Below are positions 1 through 7,874 of a stretch of DNA of 33,470 nt, piece after piece. The position numbers and the translations under genes are program-made. Each line of letters opens with the position of its first letter. The stretch's first letter is position 1. The stretch covers positions 1 through 33,470 of the forward strand of contig JBATBW010000166.1 of the NCBI GenBank assembly GCA_049662565.1, written 5' to 3'. The DNA is from JBATBW01 sp049662565. GTDB lineage: Bacteria > Bacillota_I > Bacilli_A > Erysipelotrichales > Erysipelotrichaceae. The notes beneath the pieces were generated by a model, which saw only the letters and a program-made list of their open reading frames with translations, was not told the origin of the DNA and searched no databases.

Positions 1-370
1 TTCTAGCACCTATTTGTAAGATATCGACATATTTACTAACAATATCAATATCTTTGGCATCTACCACTTCTGTGATAGTTAACAAATTGGCCTTTTTACC
101 TGCTTCTTGAAGCAAAATTAATCCATCTTCTTTTAGCCCTTGAAAAGAATAAGGTGATGAACGAGGTTTATATAAACCTCCTCTTAAAACATTTGCTCCA
201 TACTTTTTTACCTCATAAGCAATTTCTTCAATTTGTTCTTTTGATTCAACTGAACATGGACCAGCAATTTTTAAAAAATCGTGTCCGACATTGATATTAC
301 CAACACTAATTGTTGTTTTGTGTTCTTTATTGTTTAGCATAGTTAATGGTAAGTTTTCGAATTTTTCCAT
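1..370 (-). CDS. aroF: DAHP synthase (3-deoxy-7-phosphoheptulonate synthase), C-terminal part outside window
   Basis: This is the first enzyme of the shikimate pathway, condensing phosphoenolpyruvate and erythrose-4-phosphate to DAHP for aromatic amino acid synthesis. The start codon is at 370-368 with a strong Shine-Dalgarno (AGGAGG) just upstream on the minus strand, and about 123 residues are visible. Motifs of the AroF/KDO8P-synthase-like (type I-beta) family are clear: a short N-terminal extension, then AGPCSVES, then LRGGLYKPRSSPYSFQG, and LQIGAR at the window edge. The stop codon lies beyond base 1. It follows the MATE gene on the same strand with only 47 bp between, but a hydrophobic exporter gives no obvious functional link. 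No chorismate mutase domain is fused at the N-terminus, unlike B. subtilis AroA. Confidence 0.93.
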   Translation of the reverse strand, partial: MEKFENLPLTMLNNKEHKTTISVGNINVGHDFLKIAGPCSVESKEQIEEIAYEVKKYGANVLRGGLYKPRSSPYSFQGLKEDGLILLQEAGKKANLLTITEVVDAKDIDIVSKYVDILQIGAR

Positions 371-417
371 AAATTGCCTCCTGAATTTATATTATAAATC
401 AAATTTATTATTTTTTC

Positions 418-1773
418 TTAATTTTGTTCATTTACTCGATTAGTTAAAATTTTATTGAAGTTGAGAATAAATAAGGTCATCGTTGTGAAAGATGCGATAA
501 TATCCGCAATCGCTTCGGCATAGAAAATACCGTTAACTTGAAGAAACATTGGTAATATGTAAGCTAAAGGAATCAAAAGTATTATTTTTCTTAATACAGC
601 TAAAAACAAAGAAATTTTTGCTTGTCCTAACGACAAGAAAGTCATTTGACATGCCATCTGCATTCCCATTGGCCATGCCCCTAAGAAAAACATTTTCATA
701 TTTTTGCTCGCAAGGTTAATTAAAATTGGATCATCCGTAAAGATAGCTGCAATTATTGGTGAAAAGAATTGCATGATAAAGAACATCGATAAACAAAATA
801 ACGCTTCTGTTATCAACATAATTCTAAAAGTTTGACGTACACGGTCAATCTTTTTAGCACCATAATTATAACTAATTAAACTTTGAACACCCATACCAAA
901 TGCACTAGCTGGCATCATAACCATTTGCATACAACTAATTAATATGGTCATCGATGCAATATACATATCATTACCATAGGCAAGTAACTGCGTATTAAAA
1001 ACAATTTGAATTGCTGCTTCTGTTATTTGCATTACAAATGGTGATAAACCTAAACCAATTATTGATAAGCATAATGCTTTGTCTAATTTAAAATTTTCCT
1101 TTTTTATATTCATTATTGATTTTTTACTAATTAAGAAAACTATTATCCAAATCGCTGAAACGCTTTGGGCAATAATTGTTGCATAAGCCGCCCCTTTTAC
1201 ACCTAAACCAAAAGTAAATATAAAGATAGGATCCAATATGATATTAATTATCGCCCCAATTAGTACACTAATCATTGCTACTTTTGTTTTTCCTTGGGCA
1301 CTAATAAATTGATTTAGTCCTAAGGCTAGTTGAACACTAATAGTTCCTAATAAATATATATCTAAATATTCTAAAGCATAAGGTAATGTTTGAGCACTCG
1401 CCCCAAAAAACATTAATAGTTCTTCTTTAGTGAAGTAGATTATGGTAGTCAATAAAATTGAAATAATTATTAACAAGATAAAACTATTTCCCAATATTTT
1501 ATTGGCACCTTTAATATCATTTTCTCCTAATTTAATACTTGCTTTTGGCGCTCCACCTGAAGCAATTAAAGATGCGAAAGAAGATATAATTATAATAATA
1601 GGTAAGGTAATTCCAATACCCGTTAATGCTACTGTACCAATATTTTCAATATGTCCAATATATATACGATCGACCATACTATACATAATATTAATTAATT
1701 GTGCTATTACCGTTGGTATAGCTAATTTAAATACTAATTTTCTTATATTTCCTGTTCCTAGTTCATTATTCAT
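418..1773 (-). CDS. MATE-family multidrug/metabolite exporter
   Basis: This is a polytopic inner-membrane antiporter of the MATE (MOP) superfamily, expected to export cationic drugs or metabolites using a Na+ or H+ gradient; the substrate cannot be read from sequence. It has 451 residues with about 12 hydrophobic segments in two homologous halves, matching the usual MATE length. The N-terminus LAIPTVIAQLINIMYSMVDR and the internal stretch QGKTKVAMISVLIGAIINI are typical of the family. I chose the ATG at 1773 (MNNELGTGN) because GAGGTG sits just upstream. An in-frame ATG 17 codons earlier would place the promoter inside the coding region and has no Shine-Dalgarno. It has its own promoter directly behind the pepV terminator, so it is likely a separate transcription unit. 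Confidence 0.93.
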   Translation of the reverse strand: MNNELGTGNIRKLVFKLAIPTVIAQLINIMYSMVDRIYIGHIENIGTVALTGIGITLPIIIIISSFASLIASGGAPKASIKLGENDIKGANKILGNSFILLIIISILLTTIIYFTKEELLMFFGASAQTLPYALEYLDIYLLGTISVQLALGLNQFISAQGKTKVAMISVLIGAIINIILDPIFIFTFGLGVKGAAYATIIAQSVSAIWIIVFLISKKSIMNIKKENFKLDKALCLSIIGLGLSPFVMQITEAAIQIVFNTQLLAYGNDMYIASMTILISCMQMVMMPASAFGMGVQSLISYNYGAKKIDRVRQTFRIMLITEALFCLSMFFIMQFFSPIIAAIFTDDPILINLASKNMKMFFLGAWPMGMQMACQMTFLSLGQAKISLFLAVLRKIILLIPLAYILPMFLQVNGIFYAEAIADIIASFTTMTLFILNFNKILTNRVNEQN

Positions 1774-1795
1774 TTTTACACCTCTATATTTAACT

Positions 1796-1824
1796 ATTAT
1801 AACTAATATCAATATATTTATCAA
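1796..1824 (-). promoter_or_regulatory. Sigma-A-type promoter for the MATE gene
   Basis: Read on the minus strand, TTGATA (1824-1819), a 17-bp spacer and a perfect TATAAT (1801-1796) precede the MATE start by about 22 bp. The promoter lies immediately after the pepV terminator, which supports an independent transcript. Confidence 0.7.
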
Positions 1825-1830
1825 AGAAAT

Positions 1831-1868
1831 TAGAAAAAAACTATACCATTTTACAATATGGTATAGTT
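1831..1868 (-). terminator. Rho-independent terminator of the darA-pepV operon
   Basis: There is a perfect 11-bp stem (AACTATACCAT at 1839-1849 pairing with ATGGTATAGTT at 1858-1868) with an 8-nt loop. On the minus strand it is followed by a run of seven T residues. It begins 6 bp after the pepV stop codon. Confidence 0.88.
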
Positions 1869-1873
1869 ATGTT

Positions 1874-3202
1874 TTAATCTTCTAATAGATTTAGTAAAGC
1901 ATTCACATATATTTCTATTGATTTATTTAGATTTTCTAAAGTAGTACATTCGTTAACATCATGCATATGCGAATCATAACCTTCAAATTCTGGTCCGAAA
2001 GCCACACAGTTATTAATGCCTCGGGCATATGTTCCTCCACCCATAGTTACTGGTTTTGCTTCGCCCATTACATCAGTATAAGCTTTCATTAATTTAGTTA
2101 CTATCGGTTTATCCAAAGGATAATATAAACTCTTTTTGTTTCCTTCAATTTTAAATTCATAATTTCCCAAGTATTTTTCAATTTTATCTAGTACTTCTTG
2201 ATTAGAAACGGTAATAGGAACACGAACATCAATTTCAAAATGAATTTTACCTTCCACTAAATTTGCTCTACCGACATTCATTGTAAGTAAACCTGATAAG
2301 TCATGATAATGAACATCTAAATTATCACCATTGAAAGAATTATTAAAATATTTATTGAATAAACTTAATGCTTCGTCATTATTGAATTGATTATACAAAC
2401 CTAAAAGTGTATAAGTCAATGCATTAATGCCGTTTTCTGGTGTGCTACCATGGGCAGCTTTACCATAAACAGTAAATTGTGAGTCTTTTTTTGTCAAAGA
2501 CAAACCATTTTCAATTAAATATGATTCAAAAGCAATTTCATCAAAATTACTATTTAATTCAAATCTTGCAATTGATGGAACACTATTTACCGCAACACCT
2601 GCACTTAAACTTTTAAATATTTCGCTTTTAACTTTAAAACTATAATGAACTATACCTTTTTCACCATGACACAAAGGAAATGGGCCATCAGGTGTAAATC
2701 CTATATCAAAATGACCTTCCTTTTTTACATAATGATCGATGCATCTAAATTCTGTTTCTTCATTACAACCAAAGACAATGCGAATTCTTTTATTAATATC
2801 TTTTTTGATATCCGCAACAATCTTTAAGGCAATATATGCTGCAGCCATAGATCCTTTATCATCACAAACACCACGACCGTATAAAGTGCCTTCTTTAACT
2901 GTTAATTCAAATGGATTTGTATCCCATCCTTCACCAGCTGGCACAATATCTAAATGTCCAATAATTCCAATTAATTCTCCACTATCACCAAATTGCGCAT
3001 AGCCACAGTAATTATCTAAGTTCTTTGTAAAAAAACCATCTTTTTCACATACGCTAAGCATATATTCTAAACACTCTTTATTTTCTTTACCAAAAACGTA
3101 TTCGGGATTACTATCATCATATACACTATTAAAACTAACCAAATTTTTTATTATTTCTAATAATTTTGGCTCATAGTTTTTAATTTTTTCATTTATATTC
3201 AT
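1874..3202 (-). CDS. pepV: M20-family dipeptidase PepV/Sapep
   Basis: This is a cytoplasmic zinc metallo-dipeptidase that cleaves unspecific dipeptides, including beta-Ala and D-amino-acid dipeptides in characterised relatives. It has 442 residues (family about 465). Visible metal-site motifs are GHLDIVPAGEGW (H83, D85), GVCDDKGS (D114/D115) and GCNEETEFRC (E148/E149, catalytic general base plus ligand). The C-terminal GGGTYARGINNCVAFGPEF and HMHDVNEC carry further ligands. The insertion (lid/dimerisation) domain separates the two catalytic halves. The start codon is preceded by TAGGAA, a modest Shine-Dalgarno, and lies 9 bp after the darA stop, so the two are co-transcribed from the darA promoter. 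A strong hairpin follows the stop codon. Confidence 0.93.
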   Translation of the reverse strand: MNINEKIKNYEPKLLEIIKNLVSFNSVYDDSNPEYVFGKENKECLEYMLSVCEKDGFFTKNLDNYCGYAQFGDSGELIGIIGHLDIVPAGEGWDTNPFELTVKEGTLYGRGVCDDKGSMAAAYIALKIVADIKKDINKRIRIVFGCNEETEFRCIDHYVKKEGHFDIGFTPDGPFPLCHGEKGIVHYSFKVKSEIFKSLSAGVAVNSVPSIARFELNSNFDEIAFESYLIENGLSLTKKDSQFTVYGKAAHGSTPENGINALTYTLLGLYNQFNNDEALSLFNKYFNNSFNGDNLDVHYHDLSGLLTMNVGRANLVEGKIHFEIDVRVPITVSNQEVLDKIEKYLGNYEFKIEGNKKSLYYPLDKPIVTKLMKAYTDVMGEAKPVTMGGGTYARGINNCVAFGPEFEGYDSHMHDVNECTTLENLNKSIEIYVNALLNLLED

Positions 3203-3211
3203 AATTAGTTC

Positions 3212-3535
3212 CTATAACTTTAAGAACTGTTCAACATTTAAAATGAATAATGTTGCACCACCAACTTGAACTTCAATAGGATATGCTGCAAATCGACCAA
3301 TATCATAAGAAGTTGTAGAAGGAATAATTTCTGTTCTACGACTACTTTCTTTACCAATTATATCAATTACTTCTTTTACTTTTTCATCTTCCACACCACA
3401 AATTAACGTAGTATTACCAGCTTTTAAAAAACCACCCGTAGTTGCCAGTTTTGTAACAGAGAAACCTGCTTTATTTAATTCAATTGTTACTGCTTGACTA
3501 TCTTCGTTAGAAACTATTGCTAAAACTAATTTCAT
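3212..3535 (-). CDS. darA: Cyclic-di-AMP receptor DarA/PstA (PII-like)
   Basis: This is a small trimeric PII-like signalling protein that binds the second messenger c-di-AMP in Firmicutes; its output partner is generally unknown. It has 107 residues, close to the family's about 109. The conserved nucleotide-binding segment TKLATTGGFLKAGNTT spans residues 28-43, and the C-terminal GGATLFILNVEQF is typical. I took the start at 3535 because AGGAGGT lies at normal spacing upstream; an ATG ten codons earlier lacks a Shine-Dalgarno and would overlap the promoter. In many Firmicutes yaaQ/darA sits with tmk-holB downstream of recR. Here it is paired with pepV on the opposite side of the origin, which is a rearranged context. 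Confidence 0.92.
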   Translation of the reverse strand: MKLVLAIVSNEDSQAVTIELNKAGFSVTKLATTGGFLKAGNTTLICGVEDEKVKEVIDIIGKESSRRTEIIPSTTSYDIGRFAAYPIEVQVGGATLFILNVEQFLKL

Positions 3536-3563
3536 AATAATATACCTCCTGATTCTTAATTTC

Positions 3564-3592
3564 ATTATAAACTAATGTTATTTTATTATCAA
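3564..3592 (-). promoter_or_regulatory. Sigma-A-type promoter for darA-pepV
   Basis: On the minus strand, TTGATA (3592-3587), a 17-bp spacer and a perfect TATAAT (3569-3564) lie 28 bp upstream of the darA start. It points away from oriC. The nearest DnaA box is about 35 bp upstream of the -35, so DnaA occupancy might affect it, but that is inference. Confidence 0.7.
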
Positions 3593-3934
3593 TATCAACA
3601 TCTTTTACACCATACACAATAAGTACTTATCCACATAATGTGGAAAAGTGGAAAAACTAAATATAATCCTATTTTTATAGTCTTTTTTTTCTACAATTTA
3701 TCGTGGAGAAATATTATTAATTTATAGGTTATCCCTTTATCCACATCAATATTTTTCGACAATCATTTAATCCACATATCATTAAATGTATTAAAGATGT
3801 GGAAAAGTGGAAAAGTCAATTAAAACACTGTTTTTTAAATATATATTTAATCATATAGTGTGGAAAATTTGTTAATAACCTAATTTATATGTTTTTCTTT
3901 ACTTATTTTATATATAATTTAAATAGGTGATTAT
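3593..3934. other. oriC: Origin of replication oriC, upstream part (DnaA-box cluster)
   Basis: This non-coding stretch between divergent darA and dnaA carries eight perfect or near-consensus 9-mer DnaA boxes. On the plus strand they are TTATCCACA at 3627-3635 and 3737-3745, and TAATCCACA at 3768-3776. On the minus strand they are TTTTCCACA at 3639-3647, 3798-3806 and 3859-3867, and TTTTCCACT at 3647-3655 and 3806-3814. Two of the minus-strand pairs overlap by one base and form the same 17-mer. AT-only stretches (about 3831-3858 and 3876-3923) lie between the boxes and dnaA. A TATAAT at 3913-3918 with no convincing -35 is the best guess for the dnaA promoter. The box density around dnaA and the flip in gene direction here make the origin call firm. 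Confidence 0.92.
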
Positions 3935-5272
3935 ATGGAAAGCATTAATGAACAATATACTAGTATATGGAACAAAGCTTTGGAAATAATAAAAGAACGA
4001 CGTTTCTCTAATGATGAAACGGTTTTTAATACGTTTTTCACAAGCAGTTATATTTATGAAATTAATAAGAATTATGTAACTATCTGTGTTAAAGATTATA
4101 TTAATAAGACTATTATGATTAGTGAAATTGATTTAATTCAAGAAACATTAAGTGATATTTGTGAAAGAGAAATGGTATGTGCCATTGTTTTAGTATCTGA
4201 ATTAAATAAATTAAATCACCAAGAAGAAAAAAAACCGACTATAAAAACCGATATTTCTACTTTAAATCCGAATTACACATTTGATAATTTTATTATTGGC
4301 AAATCAAACAAAGAATCTCATTCGGCAGCCCTAGCTGCAGCATTACAACCAGGTAAATTTTTTAATCCTTTATTTATTTATGGTGATACTGGATTAGGAA
4401 AAACTCATTTATTGAATGCCGTTGGTAATTATATTAATAATAATAATCCCAAATTAAAAGTGTTATATATTACATCTTATGAATTTGTCAACCAGGTTAG
4501 TAATTCAATTAAATCTAGTACTATAGATAAATATAAAGAAGATCTTGCTAATGTCGATGTTTTCTTAATTGATGATATTCAATTCTTATCAGGCAAAGAA
4601 AAATCAAACGAAATATTCTTTCATATTTTTAATGAATTAGTAAATAATAGAAAACAAATTATTATTACATCCGATAGACCACCAAATGATATCCGTGGCA
4701 TTGAAGATCGATTAGTTTCGCGGTTTGTTGGCGGTTTAACAGTTGTTGTTGATTCACCAGAATATGAAACAGCCGTTAAATTAATTAAAAATATCTCTGA
4801 TGATAATCATATTGAAATGGATGATATTGTAATTGAATTTATTGCGAATAATTATTCTAGTAATTTTAGATTATTGGAAGGAACATTAAATCGTTTACTT
4901 TTCGGCTTAATTGATAATAATGAAGAGCGAATTACATTAGATTTAGCTTTAAATATTTTAAAAGAAAAAAATAAAAAAATTAGTATTATTACTACCAATA
5001 ATATTAAAAAGATAGTAAATGAATATTTTGGTTTAAGTAAGGGTCAAATAGAATCTAAAAATAGAACAAAAACTATAGTTAATGCACGTCATATTGCTAT
5101 ATATTTATGTCGTAAACACTTAGATATTCCTTATACTAAAATTGGTGAAGAATTTGGTAATCGCGATCATTCTACAATAATGAGTAGTTTTGATAAAATA
5201 GATAAAGGAATAAAGATTAACAATGAGCTAAAACATGTTATAATTAAATTAGAAAGTTTATTAAACAAATAA
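3935..5272 (+). CDS. dnaA: Chromosomal replication initiator protein DnaA
   Basis: DnaA binds the 9-mer boxes flanking this gene, oligomerises with ATP and opens the origin. It has 445 residues, normal for Firmicutes. The N-terminal domain I (about 1-85) is followed by a short linker. The AAA+ core has Walker A GDTGLGKT at 150-157 and Walker B FLIDDIQ with D213/D214, followed by the arginine-containing IEDRLVSRF segment. The C-terminal DNA-binding domain carries the signature RDHSTI at 410-415, slightly divergent from the common RDHTTV. The ATG is preceded by AGGTGA at 3924-3929. The gene lies between the two halves of the origin, and boxes overlapping its leader suggest autoregulation. Confidence 0.98.
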   Translation: MESINEQYTSIWNKALEIIKERRFSNDETVFNTFFTSSYIYEINKNYVTICVKDYINKTIMISEIDLIQETLSDICEREMVCAIVLVSELNKLNHQEEKKPTIKTDISTLNPNYTFDNFIIGKSNKESHSAALAAALQPGKFFNPLFIYGDTGLGKTHLLNAVGNYINNNNPKLKVLYITSYEFVNQVSNSIKSSTIDKYKEDLANVDVFLIDDIQFLSGKEKSNEIFFHIFNELVNNRKQIIITSDRPPNDIRGIEDRLVSRFVGGLTVVVDSPEYETAVKLIKNISDDNHIEMDDIVIEFIANNYSSNFRLLEGTLNRLLFGLIDNNEERITLDLALNILKEKNKKISIITTNNIKKIVNEYFGLSKGQIESKNRTKTIVNARHIAIYLCRKHLDIPYTKIGEEFGNRDHSTIMSSFDKIDKGIKINNELKHVIIKLESLLNK

Positions 5273-5282
5273 TAAACAGTAA

Positions 5283-5377
5283 TTGTGGACTTTTTTTAAC
5301 TTAAAAATAAGCATTTTTTGGACTTTTCCACTTTTCCACAGTCCTAATAGTAATAATTATATTTAATATTTATAAAA
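5283..5377. other. oriC, downstream part: tandem DnaA boxes and candidate unwinding element
   Basis: The dnaA-dnaN spacer holds two overlapping plus-strand DnaA boxes, TTTTCCACT (5324-5332) and TTTTCCACA (5332-5340), and a weaker TGTGGAC site at 5284-5290. Three bases after the boxes comes a run of T-centred triplets, CTA-ATA-GTA-ATA (5344-5355), and then A/T-only sequence to 5374. This order (boxes, short gap, DnaA-trio repeats, AT-rich DNA) matches the basal unwinding system described for B. subtilis oriC between dnaA and dnaN. The boxes are seen directly; the role as unwinding site is inference from that family of origins. Confidence 0.75.
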
Positions 5378-5387
5378 GGAGATCAAT

Positions 5388-6497
5388 ATGAATTTCAAAA
5401 TTTCGACAAAAACATTAAATACTGCAATTGATAATATTTCGAAAGTTATTAATTCAACTTCGTTAAAACCCGAGTTAAATGGAATTAAAATTGTTGTAGA
5501 CTATACTCAATTAATTTTTATTGCTAGTGACAACAATATGTCGGTTCAACTTAATTTGAACATTGATGAAAATAGAGATATTCAAATTATTAATATTGGT
5601 ACTGTTTTAATAAATCGTAATTTAATTGATTTATTCCATCGAATTAATTCTGAATATGTTGAGTTTGAAATTATTGATGGCAATTTAATGAAAATATCTT
5701 CTGATAATTTAGTTACTGAAGTAAGTTGCTTTGATGTAAATGAATATCCGATTATTGATTTTACTCAACCAGAAATTACCTTCAAATTGGAAAATAATTT
5801 ATTAAATAAAATTATTCGTCAAACAGCTTTTTGTGCTAGTGATAAAGAAAATAGACCAACTCTTACTGGTATAAATTTCAAAGCTAATGATAATATGTTA
5901 ACTGTTACTTGTACTGATGGATATCGTTTAGCTAAGAAAGTTGTTAATATTGATTTTTCTAATAATTTTGATGTAACTATTCCAGCGGATAGTTTAAATA
6001 AAATTGATCGTATTATTAATGATGATCAAGTTCTTACTTTTTCTTTAAATAATAATAAATTACAAATTATCAAAGATAATTATATTATTCAAACTCGTTT
6101 GATTGATGGTAAATATCCAGAGACAAGTAGTTTTATTGCAAATAATTTTGATAAGAAATTAGTTATTGATTCAAAGGAATTATCTAATGCGATTAGTAGT
6201 TCATTATTTATTAAAAGAGATGGAATGTCTATTGTTACTTTATATTTATCGAGTAATGAAGTAATTTTGACTTCTAATAATGATGAAAATTCTATTAAAG
6301 TTAACTTAACTAATTTTGAGTATGAAGGTGATCCATTCACAGTTACTTTTAGTTCTAAATATGCTTTACAAGCACTAAGTGGTTTATCAAGTAGTACTGT
6401 TATATTTAATTTTATATCAACATTTAAACCATTTATTATTAAACCTATGGATGATACAACTATCTTACAATTAATTTTACCGGTTAAGACCAAATAA
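5388..6497 (+). CDS. dnaN: DNA polymerase III beta subunit (sliding clamp)
   Basis: The beta clamp is a ring-shaped dimer that tethers DNA polymerase III and repair factors such as MutS and MutL to DNA. It has 369 residues, the usual length, with three repeated clamp folds. The start MNFKISTKTLNTAIDNISKVI, the central TGINFKANDNMLTVTCTDGYRLA and the C-terminal FIIKPMDD...LILPVK are all typical. AGGAG at 5377-5381 precedes the start. It is 115 bp downstream of dnaA and ends in its own strong terminator, so dnaA-dnaN is probably one unit separated from yaaA-recF. Confidence 0.98.
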   Translation: MNFKISTKTLNTAIDNISKVINSTSLKPELNGIKIVVDYTQLIFIASDNNMSVQLNLNIDENRDIQIINIGTVLINRNLIDLFHRINSEYVEFEIIDGNLMKISSDNLVTEVSCFDVNEYPIIDFTQPEITFKLENNLLNKIIRQTAFCASDKENRPTLTGINFKANDNMLTVTCTDGYRLAKKVVNIDFSNNFDVTIPADSLNKIDRIINDDQVLTFSLNNNKLQIIKDNYIIQTRLIDGKYPETSSFIANNFDKKLVIDSKELSNAISSSLFIKRDGMSIVTLYLSSNEVILTSNNDENSIKVNLTNFEYEGDPFTVTFSSKYALQALSGLSSSTVIFNFISTFKPFIIKPMDDTTILQLILPVKTK

Positions 6498-6523
6498 AGT
6501 CTTTTTAAGTCATATTTTATATT

Positions 6524-6557
6524 AATATATCCCTATACATAGGGATATATTTTTTTT
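6524..6557 (+). terminator. Rho-independent terminator after dnaN
   Basis: A perfect 12-bp stem (AATATATCCCTA at 6524-6535 with TAGGGATATATT at 6540-6551) closes a TACA loop and runs into a tract of T residues to 6557. It separates dnaN from the yaaA-recF-gyrBA unit. Confidence 0.88.
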
Positions 6558-6565
6558 GTAAAATG

Positions 6566-6574
6566 TGCTATAAT
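6566..6574 (+). promoter_or_regulatory. Possible extended -10 promoter for yaaA-recF-gyrB-gyrA
   Basis: TGC-TATAAT at 6566-6574 is a perfect extended -10 element just after the dnaN terminator; no good -35 is seen. It lies only 15 bp upstream of the yaaA ATG, so a start at the usual distance would trim the Shine-Dalgarno. Either yaaA is translated from a very short leader or this promoter mainly serves recF-gyrBA. Confidence 0.45.
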
Positions 6575-6589
6575 TTAACAGGTGATAAT

Positions 6590-6802
6590 ATGAATAAAAA
6601 AGAAGTTAAAATTATAGGAGAATATATTAATTTAGGTCAACTTTTAAAATTGACAGATTTTATTGATTTTGGTGGAGAAGCTAAGTCATTCTTATTAGAA
6701 AATAAAGTATTAATTAATGATCTAGAAGATAATAGAAGAGGAAGAAAATTAAGACCTGGTGATATTGTTGTTATTGATGATACTACTATTTATTTAAAAT
6801 AA
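6590..6802 (+). CDS. yaaA: YaaA/RlbA family S4-domain RNA-binding protein
   Basis: This 70-residue protein consists almost entirely of one S4-like RNA-binding domain (IIGEYINLGQLLKLTDFIDFGGEAKSFLLENKVLIND, then RRGRKLRPGDIV). It is the small gene conserved between dnaN and recF in Firmicutes, implicated in ribosome assembly in B. subtilis. I chose the ATG at 6590, which has AGGTGA at 6580-6585 immediately upstream; an ATG nine codons earlier has no Shine-Dalgarno and lies in the promoter. Its TAA stop shares one base with the recF ATG (TAATG), which implies translational coupling. Confidence 0.93.
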   Translation: MNKKEVKIIGEYINLGQLLKLTDFIDFGGEAKSFLLENKVLINDLEDNRRGRKLRPGDIVVIDDTTIYLK

Positions 6803-7866
6803 TGAAAATTGTATCTTTAGAATTAAAAAATTTTCGTAACTATGAGTATTATCAATATAATTTCAATAATAACTTAGTTTTAATTGTTGGTAATAATGGT
6901 GTAGGAAAAACGAATGTTTTAGAAGCACTATATTTATTATCTACTAATAGATCTTTTAGAACTTATGATAATATTTCTTTAATTAATAATAATACGCCAA
7001 TAGATTATTCAAGTATTAGTTGTAAATTAGTAAAAAATGAAAACATTTATAATTTAAAAGTAAATATTGAAGAGAAAAATAAGCGATTATTTATTGATAA
7101 TTCTTTAATAAATAAGTCTAGTGATTTTATTGGCAATTTAAATGCGGTTTGTTTTATACCTAGCCAACTTAATTTATTTAATGAGTCACCTAAATATCGT
7201 CGTAATTTTTTTGATAGCGAGCTTGCTAAATTATCAAAGAGTTATACTAAAAATTTGAATAGTTATTTGAGTGTTATTAAGAATAGAAATATTTTATTGA
7301 AAGAAAAAAGTATTGATAATGATTTAATTACTGTTTTTAATCAACAATTATCAAATTTAAATATGAAGATTGGTCAACAACGATCAAAGTTAGTAGATAA
7401 AATTAATAATTTAATTAATGATAAGTTTTATAGTTTGACTAGAGAAAATATTGGTAAAATATCAATTAAATATTTTACTAATATTGATATTAATAGTTTA
7501 GAAAGTAATATGAATTTATATAAAAACTATTTAGAGAGAGATCAATTATTAAAATTCACTTCAATTGGTGTTCACAAGGACGATTTTAAATTTTATATTA
7601 ATAATCATAAGATTGAAGAATATTGTAGTAGTGGACAATGTCGTTTGGTTTTACTCGCAACTAAATTAGTTTTTGTGGATATTATTAAGGAAATTATTAA
7701 AGATGTTCCTATTTTATTATTAGATGATATTTTATCAGAATTAGATGATTTAAAAATTAAGAATTTATTTGATGTATTAGATAGTAAACAACAAGTATTT
7801 ATTACTACTACTAGTATAAACAAAAATTTAATTAATCGAAATTTTCAATTAATTAAAGTTGGATAG
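6802..7866 (+). CDS. recF: DNA replication/repair protein RecF
   Basis: RecF is an SMC/Rad50-like ATPase that acts with RecO and RecR to load RecA at single-strand gaps. It has 354 residues (family about 360-370). The start MKIVSLELKNFRNYEYY is typical. Walker A is GNNGVGKT at residues 30-37, the ABC-like signature SSGQCRLVLLATKL is near residue 276, and Walker B is PILLLDDILSELD followed by the D-loop. The gene is very AT-rich, with long runs of Asn, Lys and Ile codons, more so than the neighbouring gyrase genes. It overlaps yaaA by one base and ends 8 bp before gyrB. The partner recR is also in this window, but recO is not. Confidence 0.96.
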   Translation: MKIVSLELKNFRNYEYYQYNFNNNLVLIVGNNGVGKTNVLEALYLLSTNRSFRTYDNISLINNNTPIDYSSISCKLVKNENIYNLKVNIEEKNKRLFIDNSLINKSSDFIGNLNAVCFIPSQLNLFNESPKYRRNFFDSELAKLSKSYTKNLNSYLSVIKNRNILLKEKSIDNDLITVFNQQLSNLNMKIGQQRSKLVDKINNLINDKFYSLTRENIGKISIKYFTNIDINSLESNMNLYKNYLERDQLLKFTSIGVHKDDFKFYINNHKIEEYCSSGQCRLVLLATKLVFVDIIKEIIKDVPILLLDDILSELDDLKIKNLFDVLDSKQQVFITTTSINKNLINRNFQLIKVG

Positions 7867-7874
7867 GAGAATAT

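Noticed and set aside
394..408. Hairpin ATAAAT-CAA-ATTTAT between the MATE gene and aroF
   Set aside because: It is a weak AT-only stem without a T-tract on the minus strand, so it is not a convincing terminator.
1442..1885. Plus-strand open frame of 147 codons
   Set aside because: It is a shadow of the MATE gene and crosses the pepV terminator; its hydrophobicity is a reflection of the membrane protein on the other strand.
3240..3600. Direct link between darA/pepV and DnaA boxes as a regulatory system
   Set aside because: No DnaA box overlaps the darA promoter; proximity to oriC alone does not support regulation.
6089..6493. Minus-strand open frame of 134 codons
   Set aside because: It is antisense to dnaN with no start signal; dnaN is certain.
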